From: Congeria kusceri
Lineage: Eukaryota > Mollusca > Bivalvia > Myida > Dreissenidae
Assembly: GCA_027627225.1 (NCBI GenBank)
Contig: CM051030.1
Coordinates: forward strand, 434,001 to 498,000
DNA: 64,000 bases
Reading direction: 5' to 3'
Below, piece by piece: positions 1 through 13,200 of the stretch. The stretch's first letter is position 1. Each line of letters begins with the position of its first letter. Made by a program: the position numbers and the translations under genes. The notes under the pieces are model-generated. The model was given only the letters and a program-made list of their open reading frames with translations. It was not told where the DNA came from and did not search any database.

Positions 1-117
1 CTCAGTTTTCCATGATACAATCCATACACGCCAAGGTCAAGATAGTATACTGATATCCACATTTTATTTGATAAAATTGTTTATCGAGGCTGATTTTTAC
101 CCTGTAGAATAAAATTG

Positions 118-482
118 AATTGTGTGTAGCTTTGCAATGCAACGAGGATATTCGTTGGTTTCGGTAGAATGTCGATTTTAATTCACGAGTGATCATAGAA
201 ATGTATATTTTCATGAGTGGCGCACTAGTGAAAATATATTTTTTGTATGATCACGAGTGAAAAAAATAGATACAATACCAAAATCAACAAAATGTCTTTT
301 TATTCTATGCCTTTTTCCACAAATTTTTGAGCGCAGCATTGTTGATGATCCAATTCATTTACTGTATTAAATCGGGAGCCAATCTATACATCAGAGTGAT
401 AATTTTCACAGTTTTAAAACGAATTTTAATTCACAGATATTTCCCTATAAATTACTGAAAAGCATAAAATAAATATCTGTCC
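118..482. repeat. Dispersed repeat, copy 1
   Basis: Lies in the myosin intron after exon 6. It shares several blocks in the same order with 4868-5225: CACGAGTG motifs, the phrase AAATCAACAAA, a block around TATTAAATCGGGA, and TTCACAGATATTTCCCTATAA. No coding capacity seen. The element type is unknown. Confidence 0.45.
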
Positions 483-763
483 ATCACTATGCTATTGATT
501 TTGATTTGAGTTTGATTATATTTCAATGGATTTGATCATACAAGTATGCACTTAGAGGCATGTTCAAGGATACATTTTAACTCTCCATGACAATATTTAA
601 AATCCCATTATTGTTCAATGATAAAATCCAAATTATCAAGATTCCATGATTTTTCCGGACAAAGCCCATTTTCCATTACTTCACCAGATCTGTACAAACC
701 CTTACTTTACTTGTCTGATTTTGAAAATGCTGTTTGCCACTTGTCCATGTAGTTCAGTTAAAA

Positions 764-925
764 CCTATTTATTTTTGTTCGATTGCGTTGAAAGCCTGAG
801 GCTTATTCAGACACTTCTGAGTTCATTTCCTGGGTAGAACCAGTACTTGGAATCTTTTTGAGAACAATCATTGGAACACTAAGTGACTAGGGATCGAACT
901 CACGACCTCGCGATCGCAAGGCAGA
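764..925 (-). repeat. tRNA-derived SINE fragment, family 2
   Basis: On the minus strand it begins with a box-B-like GTGAGTTCGATCCCTAG, continues through CCAAGTACTGGTTCTACCCAGGAAA and GTGTCTGAATAAGCC, and ends AAAATAAATAGG. The same order of blocks occurs on the plus strand at 21890-22056 and in part at 44690-44800. The box A part is missing. Confidence 0.6.
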
Positions 926-932
926 AAATAAA

Positions 933-1190
933 TGAGGCGCGTCGTGGAATAACCGGTCTTAATACATGTGCGTAAAGTGTCGTCCCGGATTAATTTGTGC
1001 AGTCCGCACAGGCTAATTCAGGATAGTACTTTCCGTCTACTGTGGATTTATGAAAGTGACTTTCTTGAATCAGAAAATACCATAAAGCGGAAAGTGCCAT
1101 CCCGGATTAGCCTGTGCTAACTACACAGGCCAATCCGGGAAGAAACTTTACGCACATGCATTAAGTCCAGTTTTCCCACGACACACCTCA
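933..1190. mobile_element. MITE family A, copy 1
   Basis: Non-autonomous inverted-repeat element with ends TGAGGCGCGTCGTGG and its complement. Inside the ends are ATGCATGTGCGTAAAGTGTC-type arms and a short internal palindrome around CAGTCCGCACAGGCTAAT. Other copies lie at 7202, 16965, 52673 and 54739. No ORF. Confidence 0.8.
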
Positions 1191-1233
1191 TATTAATTAA
1201 ACCAATGCGACCACATTTAATTTAACAACTTAC

Positions 1234-1297
1234 AGTTTGTGATCACGCCTCCTATAGGGTCACCTTTGAAGTCGAACTCTATGTCCATGTATTTTCC
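1234..1297 (-). CDS. Myosin I exon 6 (last exon inside window)
   Basis: 64 nt: 21 codons GKYMDIEFDFKGDPIGGVITN plus T of the next codon (expected Tyr). The acceptor is ACATTTCAG (CAG at 1298-1300) and the donor is GTAAGT (1228-1233). I found no further myosin exon between 1 and 1233, so the next exon lies outside the window. Confidence 0.92.
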
Positions 1298-4200
1298 CTG
1301 AAATGTTGGCGTGTCGATACATGGTCTATGTGAATTTACAATGTAATACAAACTTTCAGATCTCGAGAAAGATTAACCGAAAATTTAAAACGACCATTGA
1401 CAGAGAAATATCAAACATCAGCGATATTTTTCAATGCTTTGGGAATAGTTCTGTACCCATCAAATTGGGAGTTTGGAGTCGTGAGATCTAGCTAATTGTG
1501 AAATACATTAAAGAAAGTTATTACCTAATTTATTTAATGATTTGTTTGTTTGTTTGTTCGGATTTTTCGCCGTATTCAACCGTATTTCAGTCATATAATG
1601 GCGGTCAGTTAACCTACTCACACCTTTCCTGGGTAAGCTGGTTTACCAGTACCAAGTGCACATACTTAAACCAGTAACTGACAACTGCACTACTTCAATC
1701 AGAGGAAGGGGAGAATGGCCGTAGAAATAATTTCATGACCAATCCCCACACAAATTATGTGGGTGGGCTGGGAATTGAACCTGCGATCCTCGGATTTGTA
1801 GTCCAGCGCTCTACCAACTGAGCTAGCCGACCCGGCAATTTATTTAATGGATTACCTAAAGTAGTGTTACACTGGCTGAACTTGGTAATTTAATGGTATT
1901 TATTTATAACCATTACATGATTGACAAATTAGATTTATATTTGATATTTTCTATATATTTAGGCCCCCCCCCCATTAAAAAAAATAGTCCCGTTTCTGGT
2001 CTCCCGACAGACCCTTTACTTTTGCTGCCGACCCTACAAATTTTTGGTCCAAAAATAATAAAGACTGAAAAAGACTGTTACAGTGTACAAAACAATCCAT
2101 TCTCCCGTCATAAAAAAATAAAATATAAAAAATCCCTACATACTGGCCCTTATTTTTTGGGGGGCAGGACACCAGAAACAGAACTTTTTTTTGGGCCTTA
2201 GGATTTTGTCACTTCAGATTTGGGATTTTTTTTAGTCCAATTGAGGAAAAGAAAGCATATCGCGTACACGCCACGCGAAACCCGCATAGTTTGCGATATG
2301 CGACGAGCTGATTTTATTACAAAGCGCAGAGTGCTTGCTCGCGATGTCACAAATTTTTCGCTAATTCTAGCGACGAATATTTGATTCGTAATTTTAAGTG
2401 GAGTTTAATCATTTTTGTCAGAATAGTAAGTTTTAACTTAAACGTATATACGATATAAAATCATTGTGACCTCTACATGCGTTTTCTTAAGTTTTATACT
2501 GTCAAATAGTAGTGCTTGATTATATAATCATTTATTAATTAAACGTGATATTAAGGTCATAAAATTTACATTTCTACATTTAACATACACTTTACAATAC
2601 AAAAAGTACAAAGACCGTGAAACTGAACAATTCTTAAATTTGATAGTCTAGAGCAGATGCATGTGTACCTGTAAGTTCGTTGCAAATCGCGACAAAATTT
2701 TGTGACATATTCATAACGAAATTTCGCGATATGGCCCCCCTCTATCTTTCGCCAATCGTTGCAAACTTTTGTGACGTTGCTTCGCGAATACTGATGAAAG
2801 GATCTCCACGACAGCGTGAATTTTGCCGGTTTAGAGTGGCGTGTATTGTATTTTTTATGGGTCCTTTTACCAGACTCTGTTAAATGAAGAAAAATCACTG
2901 AACATACAGCGCCACAACATAAAACATTCCATCATTGGTGTATTAATTGGCTCACAGGTTGTTAACACAGCCAAGAGGCAGTTGTTGCAATTAGCAAGTC
3001 TGTAAGACCTTGGCCGGTATTCACAAAGCTCCTTAGGGAAAACTTAAATTCCTTAAATTCATAAAATTCCTTAAGTCTCTGGCTCTTTCGTGGATAGGTC
3101 TTTTAACATTTAAATGTTGTAAACTTGTAAAGATAGCTTATATGTTTAGTATTGCAGCCTTTTTTTGTACAGAAATCATTGAATTGCACATAGAAAATGT
3201 GATCTGAAATTTCCACTTAAGTACAACTTAAGTTAAGATTTCCCTTAGGAGCTTTGTGAATACCGGCCTTGCACGGGTAAATTTTGAACGGGGCTTGCTC
3301 AGATTTTCAGTTTTATATTGGCGGGTTTGCAATACTATCTTAAGTTTCCTGGAGTGTCCATATTCTGATGACATAAGAAACTGATCAATTCAAAGGTATT
3401 CAGCGAACTATAAAAAATCCAAATATGTACTAATTTTGAGAAAATAATAATTTATCCATCAACTACAACAAACTATTTGCACTTATGTCACATAAACATG
3501 ACCAACAAATGGAAAATACATTTGCCAGTACCATATTTCTGCCATCTTGAAGTTGTTCCTGATTCAGATGACACAATGTTACAACATGATATATATACAT
3601 GTATTGCTTTGTTTTTCAACATTACTTCACCTTTATGTTATCCATTCATCAATTGTCAACATTGTAGACAAATCTAACTAGAGCTTTCTTATGTAATTTT
3701 TTTAGGATCTTTGACACAATAGTAGACACCGTGTGAAAAATAACAGAAAAATGTGGTTGTTTTATATATTTCATGGAAAAATGACTCTAAATAAATATTT
3801 TTTGAATTTTTTTTTCTGTCTTGCATGTTTTTTTTAGTCAATTCCAACAAAACCTATAAATAATCATACCCTAAAATGCACTGATTATTTAAAACAATGG
3901 ATCATCAGAATATGGACCCACTCGGAATTAGGTTTTTTTAGGATGGGCTTGCTTGGCCAAAGAGCTCAAATTTCGATGACTTATGGAGATCACTTACAAA
4001 TCTGGACGAGTTGTCGTTTCGCAGCGTCTTCGCATTTCCAAAAGCTGAAAACAAACGAGAGCATATTCTGTTTGTCAGACATTCCAAGAAGTAATTGGGG
4101 ATCACGGGACATTCGGTCCTGTGCTAGTGTCAGAATCACTGGAAATGCGGTCCTGTGCTAGTGTCAGAATCACGGGACATTCGGTCCTGTGCTAGTGTCA

Positions 4201-7200
4201 GAATCATGGGACATTCGGTCCTGTGCTAGTGTCAGAATCACGGGACATTCGGTCCTGTGCTAGTGTCAGAATTACGGGACATTCGGTCCTGTGCTAGTGT
4301 CAGAATCACGGGACCAAAGTGACATTCACGGGACATAAAATTGATCTGATTTTGGAATTTATGCACAGGTATTCCATCCAATCTCATTGAAATCAAATCC
4401 TAACATTGCTGGGATCTGAAGACATCGTATAACAGTTCACGTACAAATGACCTTCTGAACAATAAAATATCAGCACTGCCTTTTGCACAGCAATGTTTGG
4501 TAACATTGTTTTTTTCAGTGATGCTTTTCCTGCTTAAATTCACGATTTAAACGCTTCAAAATGCTTCTTTACAGATCACAATCATACATTTTTCGTCCAT
4601 TGTTTACCGACGCAGAAAATATTTTTGTCGTGAAAATATGCAGATATGGATACATTGCACTGTCTAAAATGTTTTTGAGTTTGCCTAGGTTTTAAGAGTG
4701 TAAAAACCCTTAATTACACCATGAGCGCTAATTTTTTGTTTGACAAACACAGTTTTGTAAATATTATTGTCTGCATTTTCAGAATGTCTGCTGTTTGCCA
4801 GCTTGGAATCAATATGCACTAACACATTCATTTTATTATTTCCATTTTTGGCATGTCTGATACATAGAGGATATTTGTTAATTTCGGTGTATGATCATAT
4901 TTTATTTCACGAGCGTTCATAGAAAATGAATTTTCACGAGTGGATGTGCCACCTGTGAAAATTGATCTTACACCGAAATCAACAAATTTCTCTTTTTTTA
5001 TGCTTTTACCACCGTTTTTTACATTTTACTTGCTGTCTAATTGGGTTGAATTAGATGGGGTCAAATAATGACGTCATTTCATATTTTTGAGCCTGGCATC
5101 GTATTAAATCGGGAACCAGTGTGTGTGCCAGAGTGGAATTTTTCACTGTTTTAAAACAGTGAATTCCAATTTTATTTCACAGATATTTCCCTATAATTCA
5201 CTGGAAAGCTTTAAATAAACACACTGATTATTGGCCATGAAACTTATTTTCATTTTCATACAACACTGTATGATGTGAAGTTAGAATAAGACACCAAACA
5301 CGTCTTATTCCAACTTCACATAATAGTGTGTTATACTATTTAACAGCAACAATATTTCATGCATGCGTAAGCTGTGTACAAACATGAACAAGAGGGCCCT
5401 TAGGGCCCTAGGTCACTCACCTGAGACCTTGTAACCCAATTGGAATTTGCATCCCAGAGGTGTGGCTTATTTTTATCCCAACAATCTAGAACAAACCTCT
5501 GGGCCTTGCGGTTTCAGGCAAAGATTTTTAAAGTCATTTTGCTATTTAAGTCTATCAAAACCCCTTGGTGTGTGGTAAGATTTGACCCCAGGAGCATAAT
5601 TTGCACAATCTTTGGAGAGTACCGCAATGCAATGTTATGTACTGGCAAATATAGGCAAGCTGTGGGCCTTGCCGTTTCAGAGGAGAAGATTTTTAAAGTC
5701 ATTTTGCTATTTAAGTCTATATAAACCATATGACCCCCGAGGCCTGACCAGTTCTGACCCCAGGGGCATAATTTGAACAATCTTTGTAGAGGACCACTAT
5801 ACGATGTTACATACCAAATATGTTTCAGAGAAGATTTTTCAAGTTTACACTTTTAAAATATATTTTTAGCTCTGGTGACCTACATATGCAGCCGACCGTA
5901 ACGATTTAAACAACTCTGAAAAAGGGTCACCAAATGATCACTCCTGTGAAGTTTGGTGAAAATCTGCCAAGTGGTTTAGGAGATGTTGTTTGAATGAAAA
6001 GTTGACAATGGACACACGCATGCACGGACAGAAAACGGGCGATCACAAAAGCTCAACATGAGCACTTTGTGCTCAGGTGAGCGAAAAATATGTTCAATAA
6101 ATCAATGTGCTCATAATTACAAGGCTGTAACAGGAATATGCTAGATATCCAACACGCTTGAGAATTGACAACGCAAATTGTGTAGCCATGGTAACAAAAC
6201 ACAAGAATATCAGATTTTCTACAATAGATTGAAGTAACATACCGTTCAATGACAACGTCATCACCATTATCAGATTACAAATAATACCACATTCAGAATG
6301 CTTCATATTTCATGTTCATGTTTAATATCTTATAAATACTAGATGCCTGTTGGCAACATGTCAAGCCCATTGTCAAGAAAGCAACTTACATTGTAATTAT
6401 TTTATAATTACATTTTAAACATGCCTATATTTGACCATATTTGACCTCTAAGTATGACCTTGACCTTTGAGCCAGGAACATGTGTCTTGCGCACAACATG
6501 GTGTCGTCATTTGGTGAACATTTGTGAAAACTATATAAAACTAAAGTTATTTTTAAATTCCCTGATGAATGATGAAGTTACAGTCCGGACAAGATTGGAC
6601 GGACGCACGCAAACGGACGGTTGCACATACACCAAACTGCCATTGTGACAACTAAGTCAAATTGACCGCATGCAAACTCGACAAAAATTAATGTGCTCAT
6701 GACTGCATTTTTATGAAAACTTCATTGGATATGACATGCTGATTTTATCATACAGGCTGGAAATTGATACAAGGTTCATAATTTGTATGAAATTAAAGCA
6801 CAATCAGGGATTATGCTTGGAATTGAGGCATAGGCTGATCCGGGACGACATTTTCCGCTTTTATTGTATTTGTTATTCACATGCCTGAGGGCAAGTTACT
6901 TTGCACTTTGACTTGCCCCCATGAAAAAGTTGCCCAACTCTTATTCACTTTACACAAATTTGGTTTGTGCATTAAAATGCATTAAAAACTCATAAATGTA
7001 AGGACTAAACAGCATAAGACAGATTGTCAGTAAAAACAAATACTTGTGTATCAGGGTTTCTAATAAACCAATAAACATCATGAATCGATATAAAAAACTC
7101 TAAAATGTTATTTTTTAATGATACTATCCACCATACAATCCTGCAGCCAAGCTTGTGCAGGAAATGCTGACTATATGACTGATGGCTAACACAATTGTAT

Positions 7201-10200
7201 ATGAGGTGTGTCGTGGGAAAACCGGGCTAAATGCATGTGCATAAAGTGTCGTCCCAGATCAGCCTATGCAGTCTGCACAGGCTGATCCAGGACGGCACTT
7301 TCCGCTTTTATGGTATTTTCTGTTCCAAAGAAGTCTCTTTTAAACATAAATCCAATGTAGGCCGAAAGTGCGGTCCCAGATCAGCCAGGACAGCACTTCA
7401 CGCACTTGCATTAAGTCCGGTTTTCCCACGACATGCCTCATATATGGTCTGATTAGCTGCAGGGGCCATACCCCACAACACCCTTACTTACACACTCATC
7501 TTCCCTTGGAATGGTGACCTACTTTCTATGACGGGAGACAGGGAGTTACTTGGCATGGCAAACTACCTTCTAGGATGGGAGACAGGGAGGTACTTCGAAT
7601 GGTGACCTACCTTCTAGGATGGGAGACAGGGAGGTACTTGGCATGGCAAACTACCTTCTAGGATGGGAGACAGGGAGGTACTTAGAATGTTGACCTACCT
7701 TCTAGGATGGAAGACAGGGAGTTACTTGGAATGGTGACCTACCTTCTAGGATGGGAGACAGGGAGGTACTTGGAATGGTGACCTACCATCTAAAATGGGA
7801 GACAGGGAGGTACTTGGAATGACGACCTACCTTCAAGGACAGGGTTGGACTGAAGCAGCTGTTCTTTGACCCGGTCTATGTCCCGTCCTTTTCCCGACAC
7901 CTCTGCCACGTACTGCATGATCACCTTACTGGCCTCTGAAACAGGTTACATACAATATTACTGACTTCTGAAACAGGTTACCCACAACATTACTAGGCTC
8001 TGAAACAGGTTACACACAACCTACTAGGCTCTGAAACAGGTTACACACAACCGACTAGGCTCTGAAACAGGTTACACACAACCTTACTAACCTCTGAAAC
8101 AGGTTACACACAACCTAACTGGCCACTGAAACAGGTTACATACAACCTTACAAGATCACCTTAATGGCCTCTATTTTTTCTGCATTTCTTCTATTAATGT
8201 GTTGTTGAGTTAACATTTATCTGATGAGCTGTATTCTCGAATAGTGGTCTGGTTTACAAGAACCAATGTATGATAGACGATAAAAATTAAGTCAACAGTC
8301 TACTCCCCTTTATTATAAACTGTGCTTATACAGTAAACTCCATTTGTAAGATCCCTTATTGCGATTAAGCACATATAACAATGCTGAGTCCAAGGTCCTG
8401 ACAGGATCCCTATATTTATTATGCCACTAGTGCACAATTACGTTGAAGATGCTGACCCAATATTTTTAAGCATTATCATACCACTGACCGATAACACAAA
8501 TTAACTCCGCCTACGTTCTGTAATATCATGTCCCTGACTGATAACATGTTTTAGCTCCGCCCACATGAACGAATATCATGCTACTGTGTCGCGTGCAAGG
8601 ATTGTTTAGTCCTGCCCACTTCTCTGAACTACTTTTTGTAGGCGTGGAATGTCACTTACTTCGTTAAAATGTAAACAAAGAATAGATCTATAGAATTACA
8701 ACATTTTAATGCACAAAAATAAGATTTACTGGAACAAAACATTTAAACATTATTCAATTAGCAAGAAATAAGTTATTATGTCAAATAAGCATTATGCAAA
8801 ATCATGCAATGATCAGCATAGACAACCTGTCAATAAAACTTAGAAAGCTGACATTTTTAAAAGCTGAAAAAAATACAATCAGATATCACAAAAATTGAAA
8901 TTTATTACTTTAAGAATTGGATAAACTGTTGTGACTAAGGATATGAAACCAAATCACTCAGACCATAATTGTATCAACAAGTGAAAACGAACTGCAAAGT
9001 CCCTACTTTTAATCATAAGAAATCAAACAAAATACTAGAATCTAGCCTGGTAACAACAACCATTTTATTTGACATGAAGAGTACAAAAATAAAAAATAAA
9101 ATGAAATAAAAAAAGTAAAAACACAACGACATGCTGTTTAAGAAATTATGGTCAATTTAACAAAAATGAACTCTTACTTTTAATTAGAAATTCAAATAAA
9201 CACTAGACATTTTAATTTGATTGACAACAAATCAATTTACTTCGAAAGCCAGTAAAGAAAATTCATAAGTTAAAGAAAAACATGGCTTAAAAAATTATAA
9301 ACAATAGGTTTAGTTAAAATAAAATGCAGAAAATGCAGAAAAGTCAATGTGTTTTAACTTAATATTTTAGTCAAACATGAAATAGGGAAATAAATGAGGA
9401 AACGAAAATAAGGGAAATGAAGCACAACCATGGAAGAACATGACATTGAAAAACAACAGTTTTATTAATTAAGTTACTGAAATAACAACTAGTTAAATGC
9501 AGTTTGGAACTTATAGACAAGATAATCTGCCTATTGATACACTAACACATATTCACTAGCTAAATTCTGTACAGTAGTGTCTAGAAACTGTCACATCAAA
9601 AATTGTTACTCTCAGTCTGTTGCAACAACTTTCACACGTGTCAACTTTTTGTTTTCACTGCTGTGAACCGGAAAATATATAAGAAATTCTGTCACCTTTT
9701 GAACATAACTCACAATGACATTAACGAAACAGCATATGTGAATAAATGACTTAATTAATTCTATAAATATTTACATAGATCTATACTCAGTAGGCTCCTA
9801 TGGCTCTAAATTGTTTATTGCATACTGTAAGGCAAATAATAAGGTAAAGGATAATAATTTGACTTTTATTTGTGCACTCAAGATGGTATTACCAGGACAC
9901 TCACCAATTGCTGGCTCCGCCAGGAAGCACGTGATACAGAAGCTCTGTGATACCCATTGCTGTCCCACCAGGAAGCACATGATACAGAAGCTCTGTGATA
10001 CCCATTGCTGTCCCACCAATATTATCCAGCTTACATCACAAGCACGGCAGGCTGCATCTCCGAATCCTGAGTGCAGTTGCTTTCCCCACCCAGTTTTACA
10101 TCGCGTGTGGGGAACAGTTTTTCAGAGCAATCGTCAACATCTCAACATTATGCACTGATAGAAAAGTTGAATAACAATTCACTTGATAATAAATCCACGG

Positions 10201-13200
10201 GTTGTTTTACTCTTAAATTTGTTTCATTGTTGAATATTCCTTCACATTACACACATACTGCAAACAGTTGAAAAGTACCTAATCGTTATGTCGACTGCAG
10301 TCTGCTTCTTGTGTGTGTTAATAGATAAAATGACGTAAATGTATTTATATCATGTTCAATGTTCCAATAAGTAGCAATTTCTCGCTTCATTTTTTTTTGT
10401 TTATTTGTTAAATGTGTTTTAAAATGTTAAATTGTTGATGATTTTAACAAGAACTATGTTTTAGGCGTAACTATGCATCGATGCAAGTAGACACCATCAG
10501 GCTGTCTCATTTGCATATTGTGTTGTACTGTAAATTGCAAAATGTTTGCGATTTAATTCATTTATTTTATTTTATTAATTATAAAAACAATATTTGCAAA
10601 ACGTGGCATAATAAATAGAATATATGGTAGGTGATGTTTGATATCATGTGATATCAGACTCGTCCGATATGGCGTAGGAAAAGGCTCGACAAGCCTCGCC
10701 TTTTTCCTACGCCATATCGGACTCGTCTGATATCACATGATATCAAGTCACCAACCATATATTCTCTATATATCGATTGATGTCGCACCGGTTGTAATGA
10801 TATAGCATGTAACATAGTTTTCGGTATAACAATGTTGTTTTCACGGCCCAGTTGCAAATATTCCCCTTTTATTTAAGAAAGAATTCTCGATTTAGAGTTG
10901 TTTATTGGCTAATAACAACAATTTGGAGTTCTGATGGGAATGAATTAAACCAAGAAAGCATTAGCCCGAGTTGTTTAATACACCGGGTGATAAATCCAAA
11001 TCGTTGTTAATTAGCCAATAAACAACAATACTGCAAACATTATTTTGATTCTAACATGACCTGATAATGTTTTCTGCAATTACAATGCAAACTATATTTT
11101 ACAGTTTCGGAACAGTTTTTTGGGGTTGTTTATTGGTTGTTTAACAAGGGTGAACTTTGTTCTTTGTCTATAGACAATACTGTGCATGTCATGTTAGAAT
11201 ATGCTATTCGGAGTCTTATCAGGTTTGAAAACCAATGATCCAGGTAAACAAGTGGACCGTTATACGGTGGGCTTGATGAAATAATCATTGTTGTGGTATT
11301 CAAATAAAATTGCCTTTCGGGGTGATTAATCCTAAAATTGCTTAGTTCAAACTGTAAGAAGAAATATCTCACCTCCTACATAAATGACGCAATCTGATTG
11401 GCTAAGAGCGGTCACATGACCATGAGGTATATTCCATACACCATGGGCATATTTCAATACCCCATGGAAGTCTAATGACGCAGTCTTATGACGTCATTTT
11501 GTTTATTTTCGTGACATCATTGTTTGTTTTTCGTGTTATGTCGTGAGGTTTTCTTTCGTTAATTTACAAGTGATATCAAATAAAAGAAACTAGTGAAAGG
11601 TAGTCGGTGAGATATATTCGTTACACTGTTAGTAACTGAGGGTGTATGGGTTATATTCCCTCGGTGGCATAAGCCTCTGTTACTGACAGTGTAACTAATA
11701 ATACCATGCATAAAGTTTGATATCTACAAAAAGACCACTGGCTGCTTCTGCCAGTATTTAGTGACGTAATGCTCACTTAACATGATTATTAGAACGTTAT
11801 ATACATGTACACATGTCGTGAAAATTCTTTACCAGACATCGTTGTTTTGTTTTACATTGTTCTACACTAAATGTATGTATGTAAAATAATAAAGTGTAAA
11901 GTGTTGGGTCTCTGTTATATACTTTTATGGCCATACTCTCGGTTGCCTGTTTACGGATGTACCGATATTTGGATAAAGTGATATAAATCCAATGGTCTGC
12001 TCAATATCGATACAAGCGGAATTTACTGTATATACCTCCAATAACCTTTTATTTATTTCTTTCACTGCAGAAGAATCAATATCCTGTTTTCATCAAAAAC
12101 TCTAATTGTTTAATGGATTATTTTTTGGGAGGGGCAAACAAAATAGCAAGAGCTGTCAGAGGACAAGGCGCTCAACTATTCAAAGTATTTCAGTTGGAAC
12201 ATATTTTGGAAAGTGGAAGGGGCATACATTTGTTGAAATACAAAACAGAGTTATGACAATTATTTCAACAAATTATTCCAAGTTTCAAGTGAATATCTTA
12301 TGTAGTTTAGAAATTATAAAATTTAAAATTTTGAAAATGTATGTGAAAAATTTGATTTCGATTTCAAATATCATTTAGTAGAATATTTTGATTCAATTTT
12401 TTTCCACTACAATATACATTACATTTTCATTTTATATTGTTTTTGCGTATTCATGAGTCATGAATTGCAATATGGGAAAGGTTTATATTATTTTATTATT
12501 ATTAATGTCATTATATTGGTTAATTGACTTACATATGTACCTTAATTATATCAATATAAATAACAACAGTGGAAAATGGTTATCAATTTACATGGCAATT
12601 CTACACAAAATGATTATTGTAATTAATAGTTTTATGACAAATCATCTATAAATATATGAAAGATAATCAAGTCGAAATTGGCTGGTTTAGTATCGACATC
12701 AAATCGGGCCATTCACAATCAATTGATCGATGAATCGAAAGAATCGTTGCAGTTCTAGTAAAAAAGGGACATAACCTTGCCAAAATAGAAAACAAAGTTA
12801 TGGAGAATGTTGCACCTGATGCTGGAGTTAATGGCACAGGTATATTCCATGTTTAATGTGAATAACTTATGTAGTTTTGAAGTTACAAGACTTTTGAATA
12901 TAAACTTTAACCAGAATATCTATGGGAAAAAGGGGCATAACTCTGTCAACATACAAAACAGAGTTATGGGGAATGTTGCAACTGATGCTGGAGTTAATGA
13001 CAAAGGTATATTCCAAGTTTCAGGTGAATAACTTGTGTAGTTTTGAAGTTACAAGACTTTTGAATATAAACTTTAACCAAGATCAGACGCTGATGCGGAA
13101 GCCGGGGCAAGTAGGAAAGCTCACCTATTCATTGAATAGTTGAAATAAAAATTAAAAACTCGCATTTTACAATACAAGAAGCATAAAAATGATAAACCTT

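Noticed and set aside
1800..1836. tRNA gene on the minus strand
   Set aside because: The box A and box B regions are tRNA-like, but the same head with a shared 230-bp body occurs four times, so it is a SINE; no proper acceptor stem or terminator.
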